Of a stretch of 64,000 bases of DNA, positions 35,001 through 47,241 are shown piece by piece (position 1 is the first letter of the stretch; every line of letters starts with the position of its first letter). The position numbers and the translations under genes were made by a program. Source of the DNA: Ophiodon elongatus (taxonomy: Eukaryota > Chordata > Actinopteri > Perciformes > Hexagrammidae); NCBI GenBank assembly GCA_016806645.1, contig JACSYO010001905.1:813501-877500 (forward strand), read 5' to 3'. The notes beneath the pieces are model-generated. The model did no database searches. It was not told the DNA's origin and saw only the letters and a program-made list of their open reading frames with translations.

Positions 35001-38000
35001 GTGGTTTCCAACCTTTGTTGCTTGATGTTCCAAATGTGCTCATTTATGTTGATAAATAATAATAATTATAAAATTAACAATTAAACTGGATATAATTTAA
35101 CTCTAAATTGTGTAAACGTGGATATAATAGTGGATGTTGTTTTTTTAGCACTCTGAAATGCATCATTGATCAGGTGTTGTAGCTGACTCAATATGTTGAT
35201 TTTTTTTTTTTTTTTTTTTCAAGTCATAAATTCTATTTTATCACATTAGCTACCACAATATTTCCACATACTCCCTGGCAACTGCCGAAGTACCCTTTGC
35301 GCTGGTACAAGTACCCCTGGTTGAGAGACACTGTTCTGGTCTACACAATGACTCTGAAGCAGCGAACACCAAACGTTATCACCACTTTACCTGCACAAGT
35401 AGAGAGTTGTATTCCAAAGAATGATCTCTGTGTGGTTGTAGTCCCACATCAAGCAAGACCAGACTCTGCTGTACAAAGCTCCACCTTGGGATTTATTTGC
35501 TGGCAGTGATGCAAGACCGTAAACTGCTGTACAGATTTTGTGTGTGTGTGCGTGCGTGTGTGTGTGTGGTTTCTATCCGAGAGCTGGTAAATCATTCACC
35601 CAAAAGGCAAAGTGGGAGAGGAGCTGAGTGCCTCTCAGTGAAGCAGTGATCTAGATGCTCATTTTAATCGAACAATACTGCCTTGTGTAAATGTAGGATG
35701 TTGATCTTTGTAAAGGAAATGGATGGTAAATTAGGTCAGTGAGTTCTTCCTGCATTGATCGAGGTGTTCCTTTTTAATTTAAGTATAAAGAGACAACTGT
35801 GGCTGTGGTGTAAAGTTCCTGTTGTAGGAACTGGGAAGTACCAAGTCATATTAACGATTCTTGGATCCTGTTTAGTGTTTATCCACAACAGTCATGAGTT
35901 CACGTCTCAATTGCAGTGATTTTTAGAAAGATGTGACGTAATATTATTTGTGATGGATTGTGAATGTGTATATACAGTGTGTGTGTATATATAAGGCTCT
36001 TATTTGTCATTCCATAACTAAAGCGATTAATTTCAGAGGCTGCGTATGTGATGAGTGAAGAGTACGAGTTGACCTCCGAGACAAAAACGTTGAGCATTCC
36101 TTTATGTCAACAGATTTTAATCCCAAAGTTAAAGCTTTTTTTTTTCTTTTTTTTAAGCAAAGCAAAAAAACATTTTTTTCCCTCAACTGCACATCAGCTG
36201 ATTCCCCACTTATCAAAGCAACATACAGCCAAAATAAAATCCCACCAAAGTCTCTAATCTGCTCGAGCGTATGGCTTCAATGTTGAGCTGTTGTGTGTGT
36301 GTTCTCCATGCAGGGCGTCCGTTTGGTGGAGCTGGGGGATCTCTACTTTGACGTGAGCTTGTTGCTGTGGTGCTGCAGCCTGGTGTGGCTGACCCAGCAG
36401 GACCTGTGCTCAGCCTACGTGCCCATGCTCATGGTGGCCTTCCCCCTGGCCACCAAGCTGCTGCTGGCAAAAGAATTTAAACATAGAGGTAAACACTCAA
36501 CGTAGCATTTTTAATGTAACAAAGGACTGAGTTGATTGTAAGGAGTCATGTGTTAGTCTTCCACTCGTGGACACTTTGGTTTATTATTAATAACCCAAAT
36601 CCAGAGATAAAAGTATCGATATGTTCTTTTTTTAAAAAATAAATCACAAGTTTGATTGGGTGTAAGAGGGATTCTTGTAGCTGTGGGGCAGCCAAAATAT
36701 TATTGGTGGTCTGATCCTTGATCTGTAACTTCTCCATCTTTCTGCAGGAGCATCACTGAAGTACAGTGTGCTCTACCTGTTGGGCCTGACGCTACCGTAC
36801 GTCCACTTCATGTTCCTCATCTGGGTGGTGTTTGAGATTTTCACTCCCATCATGGGGCGCAGTGGTACCGAGATACCCCCTGAGGTGGTGATGGCCACCC
36901 TGGTCACCCTGGCAACCATCTTCATCTCCTCCTTCTTTGTGAGTATTCCCACACAATGCACAACAATGAATATTTAGTTTTATTTATTTCACCTTGAAAT
37001 GTCACATCGGTGGTCGTGTATAGAGGAGAGAATACACACATGTTCGAGCTTCTAGCAGCAATGTTTTGTTTGAGCAGTTTATTGACATGAATTGTTTGAC
37101 TTCAGATAAGCAAATCAACGACTGTGTAAAGTTGACTGGCAGAGTGGCAGTAAAATTTCAAGGAGACTGCTGTGTGGATTGTTCCTCCAGTAACACATTA
37201 TATTTCTCTCTCTTGTCACAGCTGCATTTCATCTACTTGGCACGGAGCACAAAGTGGATCCTGGCTGGTCTGGGCTCAGTCTTCGTCATCATGTTCCTGT
37301 TTGTGTCATGTGGCCTCCTCTTTCCTTATTCAGGCAGTCCAGAGAGCCCGCGGCCAAAACGAGTCTTCCTGCAGGTTCCTGTTTTTTTTTTATTATTATT
37401 TTTACAATGGTTTACTAGTTTTGTAATAAAAATGTTAAACTGATGGTGGGAAAAACCCAACATAAACACGTTTAGTGCGGCTCCTGCAGAAGTAGCTAGA
37501 GTTTTTAGTTTGGCCTCAACTGACTATCCTGCAGTGCAGCCCCTGCTGGCAAGATTTAAAATCTCTTGTTGGGAGCAAGTGAAATACAAAGCCCCTATAG
37601 AGCATGTTTTTTTTGTAACTGTGTCAATGAACACAATGACTCTCACCTCTCTCCATGTGTTTTTGTGATTGGATAAAAGTGCTCTGATTCCAATCCTCCA
37701 CCTGCTGATGTAAATATCAGAGAACACCCTGAAGTAATTCTTGCAAGAGCAGAAACTCGTTCTGTAAAACATCTGCAGAACGAGGCGGGTTGAAGGAAAA
37801 CGAGTGCTTGAAAGAAGTAAATAAAAAATGTTGTATCCACCCTTTTGCAGCATACAACGCGGACCTTCCACAATCTCCAAGGCCAGGTGGAGAGCCAAGA
37901 CTCGGGTCTGTGGATCAACAGTTTCGACTTCACATGCATACAGCACATCACGCCCCACATCCCCGAGATCAACGACAGCGTTCGCACCAGCTGCCGAGAG

Positions 38001-40547
38001 GACCGACCCTTCTGTGGCTACCCCTGGTTTCTGCCTGTGAAGTTCCTCAGCAAGTCAGTCACACACCCTTGGAGCTTTTTTTTTCCATGCTCTTTTATTT
38101 GCTTGAATTGTCCTCATGTGTAGATTTTTCATATTTTATATTCTTCCTCATCTCAAGTATTTTGGTGTATTGGCAGGAAGAACTGGTACCTTCCTGCTCC
38201 AGAAGTGTCTCCCAGCGCTCCAGTGGAGTTCAGCCTGCTGTCCAGAGAGGAGACCAGATGGGGGACGATCAAGATGACCTTCAGTGTGAAAGGTCAGGAG
38301 CACTTTAGTGTTTTTTGTGTAGAATTTGTATTGATTTGGCCACATACTCCTTTTAACAAATTTACTGGCAGAGATAAAACAATGAAAAAAAAAAAAAGGT
38401 CTTGCAACTCGACACCAAATTGCAGTCCAGACAAATCTTGGCTGATGACAGAAGCACATTTACTGACGGGGCAGGAAGAGCTGGCTGGGTATACGGAAAA
38501 TATCCGGTGACATATCAATTGGGATGGAGAGATTACATCAGCACTGAGATTAAGTCTGTAGAGAGATTTTGAAACATTAAATTACTGATTGAAAGTTAAG
38601 CCTTCATCTTGCGAGTATTAGTTGACAAAATACCCTCACCATGACGCCTGTGTTTTGGTGTTCAGAAGCTTTCAATCATATCAGACCTTCTGTAGCAGCA
38701 GGAGTTTGGCCAGTTGTCATAGAAATGCAGATGTTAAATTTTTCTGTGCACTTTTTTAAGGACATCTCAACTCAAAACAACTCAGACAAATGAAAATCTA
38801 CATTTCAGTGTAAAACTGGGCAGAGATAATGTGATATGCTCAAAAGCTCCAGAACAACTACATTTGCGTGCGGTGCAATATGACACATACAAGCGTGTGA
38901 CTTTATGAACATTTATATTAATGCCCTTTTATAGTGCATTATGAATTTCCGCACATTCAGTTTTGGGTTTCTGGTGCCAAGCAGGTCTTTAACCATTGAA
39001 GTACAATCACTGTCACCGATCTCTCAATGATGTGATGCATACGTTTTCCAGCTGGCTTATGTTGATGTGTACGTGCACAGGTCCCAGCCACATGTCCCTT
39101 TACCTGATGCCTCATCGAGGAGCCAGCCTCTCCACCTGGTCCTTTGGGGACGGGACCCCTCAGTTCGACCTGAGCGGAGAATACTTTGTCTTCTATTCCC
39201 ACGGCCTCGACGCCCCCACATGGATCTTCTGGTTTGAAATACAGGTACTGTCTGCAGCTTGCGCTCTACTTTTTGTACTTATTAACATTTCATGTTGCTG
39301 CTCCGTTTCGCATTTATTATGTTTTTGGGTTGTAAGTTGGTCCGTGCTTCTGTCCCAATATCTCAGGAATGCTTAGAGGGAATTTGATCACATCTGGCAC
39401 AAACATCCACTTGGTCTCGAGGATGAACTGATTAGAGTTTTGGTGGTCAAAGGTCTCCATGACATACGACATACGAAACATCAATCAATGATTTTTGTTT
39501 TCACAGAAAATAGTGGAAAGTAGAACTTGCAAATGCAATCCCTTCAACTCTTTCAAGATGTGCATTATGGATTGCAGTTAATTCAGCAGATTAACCGCGG
39601 ATCAGGCGGGTTGGGTCATAAAACATTCTGATTGATCAGATGGGTAATAATAGATAGAGAAAAATTCTCTAAAATGTGAACATAGCAAAGTACATAGAAC
39701 ATAGTAGACATACAATACTATGACATTTTTAATGACATACTTTACTCTGATATTTTCATGGCATACTATACGATGAATAGTTGTTTCCAGTATTAATTGT
39801 AAGCTAATCTAATTTAGCTCCAACTACATAGCTATTTCTTCGACACATCGATCGATCTTCCCATCTGAATCGATTAAGTGTTTCCAAACGCATCAAACTA
39901 TTCTTTTAAGATTGTTTTCGTTGCCCACAATATAATATACTGTAAATCATCAGGTTCTGCTGCTCCTTTGACAGACTTAAATTCAGGCATCCTTTTTTTT
40001 TTTATGTCATTCTTGTTATTCCACACATCTGAATTTCAGCAAAGTTTTACTTTATCGCCTCAGTCAGTGATGTCTGTAGGAGATAAGCTCCTGGCAGGAC
40101 ACGGTATCATGTGAAAACCTTTTAAACTCTTATTTTTTTTTAATCTGTATTAACAATTCCATGGGTTGAGTTTCCAGCTCATGACCTTTTAAAGACTACT
40201 TTAAAATCCATTGCATAAGCTAAAACACATGCAGCATGATCAAGCTAAAGACGAGGTCATTTTTCTAAGGACCTGGCAAAGAAACTGCTGGTCTGGTTCT
40301 GGCCCCCCTCACACGTTAACGGTCTGTGCTGACATTCATGGTGTTCTTTCTCCCCCCCCCCCTCCGTCAGCCTCCCAGGGACCCGGACCCATCAGGCCCC
40401 GAGGGGATGATCTCTGTTGCCATCTCCTCCCACTATTTCTTCGGGCAAGACAGTAGGACTGCTCAACTGGAGGAAATCCTCCGCAGGTTTCCCACATGGG
40501 CTTTCCCTTCATCTTGGGTCAGTACCTACGACATGTACCGATACTGA
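24471..40547 (+). CDS. ermp1: Endoplasmic reticulum metallopeptidase 1 (complete, 15 exons)
   Basis: Multi-pass ER membrane metallopeptidase of family M28. Exons: 24471-24745, 27296-27600, 29532-29659, 29842-29947, 30578-30724, 30870-30962, 33137-33349, 33576-33796, 36314-36488, 36748-36938, 37222-37374, 37851-38053, 38177-38292, 39081-39244, 40371-40547. All phases agree and give 888 residues, against 904 in human. Exon 1 encodes a short basic cytosolic tail and one membrane segment (LVSVFILVLWGLVHVSL). The peptidase domain follows, with zinc-site motifs CHFDTVANSPG, ASDDAVSC, FNGAEEN, NLEAAG and YHTKYDT, all intact, so an active enzyme is likely. Exons 7-11 encode a run of hydrophobic membrane segments. 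The rest is a luminal-type C-terminal domain ending YDMYRY. Confidence 0.96.
24746..27295 (+). other. ermp1: ermp1 intron 1
   Basis: A 2.5-kb intron with no coding exon and no strong repeat call. The open frame 27078-27659 on the opposite strand is the antisense shadow of exon 2. Short (CAA/ACC)n simple sequence lies near 26325-26360. Confidence 0.6.
27925..28345. repeat. Dispersed teleost repeat in ermp1 intron 2
   Basis: Recognised by GGTCCACCACTTTGGTCCAG, GAAATATCTCAACAACT, ACAGACATTCATG, TAGCGCCACCACGAGGTT, CTAGCGCCATCATCGGGTT, CAATACTTTGGTTTACGACC and GTTGCTAGCATGGCTG, in the order of a very common percomorph repeat built of two related half-units. The class is not assigned. There is no coding content. 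Confidence 0.6.
30045..30195. repeat. Partial copy of the 'AGGGCTGCAAC' teleost repeat
   Basis: Carries TTAATTGGCAACTATTTTGA, ATCAAAATTCTCTGTTTCTGG and AATATCTTT-type blocks of the family also present at 19921. It is intronic, in ermp1. Confidence 0.45.
30970..30987. repeat. CA tract just after the ermp1 exon 6 donor
   Basis: (CA)n starts eight bases after the GT donor at 30963 and is followed by ATGCAT. It shares its placement with CA tracts after donors in oaz, uhrf2 and ric1. Confidence 0.8.
31995..32029. repeat. TG microsatellite in ermp1 intron 6
   Basis: Uninterrupted (TG)n in the long intron between exons 6 and 7. It is far from both splice sites. Confidence 0.9.
33827..34071. mobile_element. 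MITE-like element with both inverted ends (copy 3)
   Basis: The left end reads TTTTAAAGGTATAGTTTGAC followed by ATTTTGGGAA, then TTTCTTGCAACTAG. The right end, reverse complemented, reads ACCTTTCGGTATATACGC then TTTGCTTTCTTGCCAAG. The interior keeps TTATGCTAAGCTAACCACCT, a hallmark of the fish family. About 245 bases, non-coding, starting 31 bases after the ermp1 exon 8 donor. Confidence 0.6.
34072..36313 (+). other. ermp1: ermp1 intron 8, remaining part
   Basis: No exon. It contains a T homopolymer near 35199-35219, a TG-rich tract near 35538-35568 and AT-rich sequence. Nothing else is supported. Confidence 0.55.
39340..39770. repeat. LINE-like tail plus minisatellite remnant (inverted copy)
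   Basis: On the - strand, 39480-39340 carries TTTGACCACCAAAACTCTAA, CAAATTCCCTC and ATTCCTGAGATATTG, a fish retroposon-type 3' region. Nearby, 39690-39770 on the - strand has degenerate units with TATAGTATG and TATGTCATTAAAAATGTCAT. The same two components occur together at 47758-48335 in ric1. Confidence 0.5.
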
Positions 40548-41784
40548 GGATGCCACACATCGCAGAGGCCGAAGCTGAGAAGCGCTGAGGGTTGCAGGGG
40601 CCCCCCCGGAGACAGACAGAAAAGATTTCAAGGAACAATGCCGAGGATGAGCCCTGACGCCTTTTCTCTCTGACACAAACGCACGCCTCAACACACATTC
40701 CCGCTCCCTTCCAGCCTGCCTGAGAGACCCCCATCACTGTGTCAGTAGGCTTAGTAGCTAACCGAGCAGGAGGACGCGGTGAGACACGCCAGAGGTAAGC
40801 TGATCAGGCGGCTTACCAACTGACTAACTCAACGACTGACGCACTGGCCACCACAAGCCTCGTGCTCACTGCTGCGTTAGTGAAACAAAGGGGTTACGGT
40901 TCTCTTTTTTTTTTTTTTTTTTTACTCGATCTGTTGTGCCTTTGCTTTACTCAATCCATCCAACTCCCCTCCTCACTTCCTCTTCTTCGTCCTCTGTCAT
41001 GCTTCTCGAATGAATAACGTTGCATGGCTACTTCCCCTGTTCTCTCTTTATTAGCATTCTCAGACTAGACGTGTCACTGGCTTCCTCGGCAGAGACTGCG
41101 CACCACCTCTATCTGCACTGTAGGCGTAGTTACGTACTGATGGATGTGTTCGGAAGGGAAACTCATTTTCTTTTTTTTTTTTTTAGTTTGAACCATCATC
41201 TGACTTTAACTGGAAACTTTGACACTTTGAAAGTTGCTTCTCATCAATACGCCCTCGTTTTTGTTTAAACGGTGAAATTGCTCATCGTTCCTCAATAACG
41301 CCACTGACTTGCAGCAAGTTGTATCCCTGTGCTTTTAATTGTCAGAGAATCTGGCGCGCAGAGGCAGAAAACTGCGTGTCAAATGGAAACAGCTGGCTAA
41401 AATCAAAATGTCAACGTGTCCTTTTAAACGGCTTCGCTTTCCTGAACGTTTTGTGCAGAGGGCAATTTTGAAGTCTTTTCCACCTGATGTGTTCAAGAAA
41501 ATGTGTTTTTGATTTTGGGCTTGATCAGACGAGAAGTCACAGGGAAACAAGGACTTGTGGCAGTCTGAATGTCCGAGGATTTTAAGATTATTTATCAAGC
41601 CTTGTGGGTGACTGGGTGGAAAAACCAGCAATGCAACTCCACACTCCTTAACAGCATCAGTGTCGGTCAGCCTGGTGGAAGTGTTGGTTATTTACATTTG
41701 CAAACGTATTTCTACTTGGTTTCGAACCTGACCTCTGCTACGTGCCAAGAGCTGTCTCCAACAGCACCAATGAAGGTCATTTCA

Positions 41785-41860
41785 ATGACCAAATGACTAA
41801 TCGAGAAAATAATCTGAGGATAAATGGATACTGAAAATAATTGTTAGTTGTGGCCGTAAA
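41785..41860. repeat. Fragment of the 'AGGGCTGCAAC' teleost repeat, inverted
   Basis: AATGACTAATCGAGAAAATA and AAATAATTGTTAGTTGTGGC are the reverse-complement terminus of the family at 19921. It lies in the ermp1 3' region. Confidence 0.5.
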
Positions 41861-41923
41861 GAAGAGTGACCCAGTTATATGACTGTACATCTTAGCTGCT
41901 GATAGGAAATCACAGACCTGTAA

Positions 41924-41929
41924 AATAAA
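41924..41929 (+). terminator. ermp1: Poly(A) signal AATAAA, proximal for ermp1
   Basis: AATAAA about 1.4 kb after the ermp1 stop, followed directly by GTGTTGTATAC, a suitable GT-rich downstream element. Confidence 0.55.
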
Positions 41930-43381
41930 GTGTTGTATACAGATAGCTCAAGTTGAAAGAAGTTCTGTTACTGTAAATAACATCTGCTTTAGACGGACGT
42001 TACGGCATCAAGAATGAGCTGTAAGAAGGTAATTCTCTAGGGAAGTGGAAGGTGGAGCTTGTTAGCCATCTTTACTCATGTACACCTTTCAGCTGAGGAA
42101 CATCATCCAGATAATTATCAACCCAGAGAGGAGTTGCACAATGCTGAACCGGTCATTTACTGTCATTTCTTCTCCTGGATGTCAGAATGTGTAATCACGC
42201 ATTGGTGCTGCTGCTGCGGACAGCTCAAACCGGTAACCCTCGTCCACTCATTTTGTAGTGTGTTGCTAATATTTCTTATATTTCACTTCTCTCGTATGGA
42301 GCTGCATCTTTTTTGTTTTGGTCTGGAGCCCAATTATCACAACCACAATCCAGTGAATGACCTCTGAAGTGTCTACTTCACATACTGGACCCCATAGGTG
42401 TAGCTGGGGCTGGGTAACACTACAAAAGAAGTGGATTGTATGACTGACCGTCATAGAGAGAGGGGGAAAAGTCTTCCTCTCCTGGAAAACTTTCACAGCG
42501 AGTGCTCACGTGAAACGTGACAGAAAAGGTTGTGCCAAGAACGAAAAAAAAAAATAGATTTGATCCGCCCTTCTGACGGAGTATTCTGGCCCCTTCAGAG
42601 TCACCACTACCTCCACAATGATGAAAACGTTGTGTCCTACACCGAGAGAACGGCTATTAACGCTCTTGTAAAGACTGGCTTGAATGTTACCGTTGGGAAG
42701 ATTAAAATAATTTAGCTAACTAACGTTAGAGAGAGACCTCTGTTTTCTGCTAACAAAGCAGAATGGCTCCCTTGATATCTGAATCACATCTGTTTTTGAT
42801 CTGAACCATCGGAGTGACGGTCCCTGCGTTCAGTCCCTCGCTCCGAGGAAACCCTGTTCAAACACCAACAAATGCCCCATCGCTGCTTGTTGTCAGTGAC
42901 TCCTCCTCCTCTATGTAATCACAGGTGGCATCAGGTTGTAAAGCTGTGGGAGATTGTTTGCACTTGGGAAGTCAACTGAGCAAAATTGCCCTTTTCTTCA
43001 ACTTTGTTGCACCCGGTGACGTGTCGTCGTGATCCATGTCGTCGGTTTGGCTTCAGTCACACGAAATAAGAAATGCCGACCATGAAGGAGGCCTTAACAT
43101 TTTGCTTCCAAAGACACAATGTTTACAGTTGTGGACACGGACGTCTCGGAGGTCCTAACGCTATCAGGTGCTGCACTGTACAGAGTTTTTATGCACATGA
43201 ATTGTTGTCTGTTGGAAAGTCTCAACTTAAAATCCATCACAGCCTTCGACAACACTTGAAAACAGGTCGCCCTACTATGCTCCTTTTTGTATGCACAATG
43301 TGCAACGAGAAGTCCCTAAAGTAGCCTACTCTCCATCTGCTGAGGAAGACACTGGGATACAATTGAAAGCTCCAGAGCAGA

Positions 43382-43401
43382 GGGGGGGAGGGGGGGGGGG
43401 G
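43382..43401 (+). other. G-run, G-quadruplex candidate
   Basis: Seven G, one A, then twelve G in a row on the + strand. It could form a G-quadruplex in DNA, or in the distal ermp1 3' UTR RNA. Confidence 0.6.
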
Positions 43402-44042
43402 TTTATGTTTTATGTTGTATGTTGTATCTATCAGTGCTCTGCGGCGGCGACACCAACACTGCTTTAAGTGACCGGAGAGGGATTTAAATCTGTTTTATTG
43501 AAAGTACTTTAGAGTGTTTATGGGAGAAAAAGCTATATCAAGTGTAAATGGATATTTTTTTCGTCGTAATGTGGCATAGTTTTTTTTTTTTCTTTTTTTT
43601 TAGAGGCTGAAGGAAAGCATGGAAAGCGAGGAGTTTAAAAGAGATTTATTTCAGATGTATTCAGCTTTTTCATATTTCCACCCACATAACAGGGTGTTGA
43701 GAGAACACCAGAGTTTCTAACTAACCATTTCAAGTCAAACCATACTGTTTAGAGTTTTGTTTATATTTCTAACATGAAATGGGCAGTTGATGAATAACAG
43801 GGGTTGCGTTTTGTTTTGATAAAAGCACGAAGACGGGAGGGACTGCTGTAGATGTGGGACGGAGCAGGAGTCCGACTTAAACGCTATGAAATGGCTCATC
43901 GGTGTTCCCACTGAAGCGTACGCAGAGCGCTGCTTGAGAGCCTGACGGAAATAAAACAAACCCCTTTTAGAATTAATTGTTTGACAGAATCTAATGTATT
44001 AATGTAACTCAGTGAAGGCTGCGCAGTGTGTTTTTGTTCTGT

Positions 44043-44045
<3 letters not shown>

Positions 44046-44082
<37 letters not shown>
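44046..44082. repeat. CA microsatellite
   Basis: Uninterrupted (CA)n between the ermp1 and ric1 3' ends. Confidence 0.9.
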
Positions 44083-44084
<2 letters not shown>

Positions 44085-44583
44085 AATGAGCTGTTTAACT
44101 GAAATCTATTCTGGGATACATTAAAATGTCTTAATGCCTGTTGTTGAAGGACGTCCATTATTTTTTAAAAGATGTTTAATTTGTTAACAGTTTTGTTACT
44201 TACCGGAATTGTCTTTTGTGTCCAACATCTTCACCCATGTCTGTTTCTTAACTGTTCAGTTTTTGTTCTGAAAGTTAAATTAAGATGTTTTTTTTTGTTT
44301 TTTTTAAAAGACAAATGTTCTTTTTTTGATTAATTTGAAACTAAAGTCATTCAACTGCTGTTCTGCTTTTTAAAAATTGCATATTTGTCTTGTCAATGTG
44401 AATAAGGTGATTGATCTGGTAACAGGGTATCCATCTATTGAATGGACGGGATGATTTAACATTATGCAAAAAGCTTGAATTAAATTACCAATTGTCCAGC
44501 AATTAAAAGGTTTATTACATTACCATTGTTGTTCTATTTACAACACGTGTCATTTCGCTTCATGTACACACAGATCAGATTAT

Positions 44584-44594
44584 AATAAAATAAA
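44584..44594 (+). terminator. ermp1: Overlapping poly(A) signals, distal ermp1 candidate
   Basis: Two overlapping AATAAA hexamers at 44584-44589 and 44589-44594. They lie within 40 bases of the opposite-strand AATAAA of ric1. Confidence 0.4.
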
Positions 44595-44620
44595 AGGCAA
44601 ACTTACATTTTAAAAAATAA

Positions 44621-44626
44621 TTTATT
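44621..44626 (-). terminator. ric1: Poly(A) signal AATAAA of ric1
   Basis: On the - strand, AATAAA followed by TTTTTAAAATGTAAG. It is about 2.6 kb past the ric1 stop, and no other gene intervenes. Confidence 0.5.
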
Positions 44627-47241
44627 GGTCTTTATGTACAAGAAAAAAAAAAAAAAATGAAGTATAAAACCAACCATGAGTAGAAAAGGCAAATGTACAA
44701 GAGAGTATCTTTACACTGCATTGAGGATGTTTGCTGCCGCCACCCCAGAAATAAAACTACTCAGGAAACAGGCAAAACTTTTCGACTGTACACAGGAAGG
44801 AGGGAGCGCCGTCCACCTCTGAGTGAGCGCGACACCCGAGTACCACAAGACACGCCTGACCGACCGCTCCTCGCACACAGAGAAGGAAAACAAACAAAAA
44901 AAAAAGAGCTCTGCAATATTCATTTCCGTAGGAAATTGTCTCGTATGCCGTCAGCACTAGTTTTGAGCATCAATGGTTATGTTTGTAATGAGAGGGACGG
45001 GGTTCGGGAGTGCGATGTTTCTTTCCCCCCTCTGCATAATAACCGGTTGAAACAGAAGGCCTCTGGACGTAAAGTCTTTGGTTCGTCATGTTACCCTTTT
45101 CAAGTCAACTAAAGCTTACAGCGGAGCAGCGTGGTGTGGCTGTAGGCTTGTTCAGAGTGGAGACGAGCCCACTGGAACGAGGGGGCAACGGGATTCATGT
45201 TGAGTGATGACAATACATCGTTTTGCCCTTTCGTGAATAGTAAGTGTTGGAACAATACAGGCCATTCAGAATAAATCGAAACGTCAACAGATACCACACC
45301 CGACTCCACTATACAATGCATCTATAAAATATGATTTGGTCAATCATGAAAAGTCAAAGCAAACAGCTGGGGGGAAAAGTAGTGAACATTGGAAATAAAG
45401 CTGAGTAACATTTCAATACATTGCACAATATAATACTGACATATCTGTGATGAACCTTAGTGCTTGCAGTAGAGAGCCAATACACGACTTTGATTAACTA
45501 AAAGGGGGGAAAAGTTTATCAGTCATAAAATCCAACGGATAATCAATTAAGTAATTACCACTCAGCTATGATGCCAATAAATAAGTCATAATAATGACGA
45601 CTAATACTATAAAATCAATTTGCATGTGATGAAAGTCACCAAACATGTCAACACGATGTGGTACATATTGAGATTTCCACACAGAAGCACACAAATCGGT
45701 ACTCATTGCCGCAAGCAGTTCAGGGATGATATGCATATTGGGCTGGATTAAATAAAAACCCTCAAATGATGAGGGTTTTTCAATTCACACAACTCTTCCA
45801 TTCCACAGCCAAAGCAACGACTAAATTAATCTCATCCTCACGTTAAACATGATACCGACGTGTCAGTGTTTACATTACTGAAGAGGCGATCACATGATGC
45901 TCTTTCAATGAGGGATGGGTACAAAGTCTAAGTAGGATGGCTTTAATAACACAATAACAATTTGCAAAGCTGATGATAGGAAACACATTTTGTGTCTCCC
46001 GGATGGAGACTGGAAACCCACATGTGTGTTTAAAAGCTGGATAGAGTATCATGATTTGGTTTTTAATAGCGCCTTCACTGCACTACAGCACGGCCTTAAA
46101 TCTGCTCACCCCGGGAAGGCTTAACACTGATCTGCTTGTTGTCTAAAATCTGGAGCACATGAAGAAGATCAGACGGGCTGATTCTGGCTCAGACTCCCCT
46201 TCAACAAAGTTGGTGTGCGAAAGAAAAACAAAAAAACATGAACAGAGGTACTGTTGATCAGTGGTAAGAAACTAGTCTGCACTCACAACAGTGGATTCTT
46301 CTCAGAGATCATTTTCTTAGAAATCTTAAGGTTGCCACTTCTCAAGAATTACATAGAATTCATACCATTTTTTTCTTTTTTTTTTTTTTTTACAGGGAGA
46401 CTCAAGAGGGATAAGGTGTAATTGATAGAAAAATAATGTTATCTTGTACACTGTTACATTATTGAAAAAGGTATCACAAAATATTTTTAAATCATATGAG
46501 GTATGAAAGTATGAAACACCTCTTGTGCACACAAACCAAGGCTCAGACACACATGAGAGCATCTAGTAAATGGTTCATGACTCGAACTTTGTTCTACATT
46601 TTGCTTAGCAATGTAGCATGATGCTGATGCAAATACACGCGTTTCTTTTTTTTTTTTGTCTTTGAACTGATTCTTGAACCATTTGCATTAAACCAAAAGG
46701 AAACAATTGAGGTTTTTGTCTGGACAAAAGAGAAAAAGTCTTCAGTTGCACTTGAATGAGTGTCAAACTAAAGTTACGCGCACAAAACATTGGTCTTAAA
46801 AAAAAAAAGAAAAAAAAAAAGAAGCCTGGTGCTTTCCTGTGCTGGTCTACAGCTTCCAAACACCACAACATGACGTATAACCGCACAAACTGACTTAGGT
46901 GGCTTGTTAGAGAAGAACCATCAGACTGGTTGGAACCATTGTCACTGGTTGAGTGTGTCTTTGGGTCTGCCACTCTGTTGGTAGCTCGGTCTCCACAGGA
47001 GTTCTAGTCAAAACAAGGGGCAAAGAGTGAAGCGTGGATAATACTGACCGATGTAAGAACCTGCAGGAGAGGTACTTTCTATGCCCACACACACAAACGC
47101 ACACACACACGCGCGCGCACAGGCTCACACAAGCACACACAAAAAATATAGTTTATTTTGGGTCAGCAACTGCTGCTTCTTCCTCCTCCTCCTCTCTTTC
47201 CCTCGAGTTCACAGGTTTGAGTCCAGAGGAGGCTTTAGGCT
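44627..47241 (-). other. ric1: ric1 3' UTR
   Basis: Non-coding sequence between the ric1 stop and its likely poly(A) signal, with several T/A homopolymers, a CA/CG-rich run at 47080-47135 and no competing exon. Open frames here have no protein signature. Confidence 0.5.

Larger units (their letters stand above)
40548..44605 (+). other. ermp1: ermp1 3' UTR and downstream region
   Basis: No coding exon. Poly(A) signals lie at 41924 (proximal) and at 44584 and 44589 (distal). It also holds a T homopolymer near 40906-40923, a repeat fragment at 41785-41860, a long G run at 43382-43401 and a CA tract at 44046-44082. The human gene also has a long 3' UTR, so use of the distal end is plausible. Confidence 0.55.
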
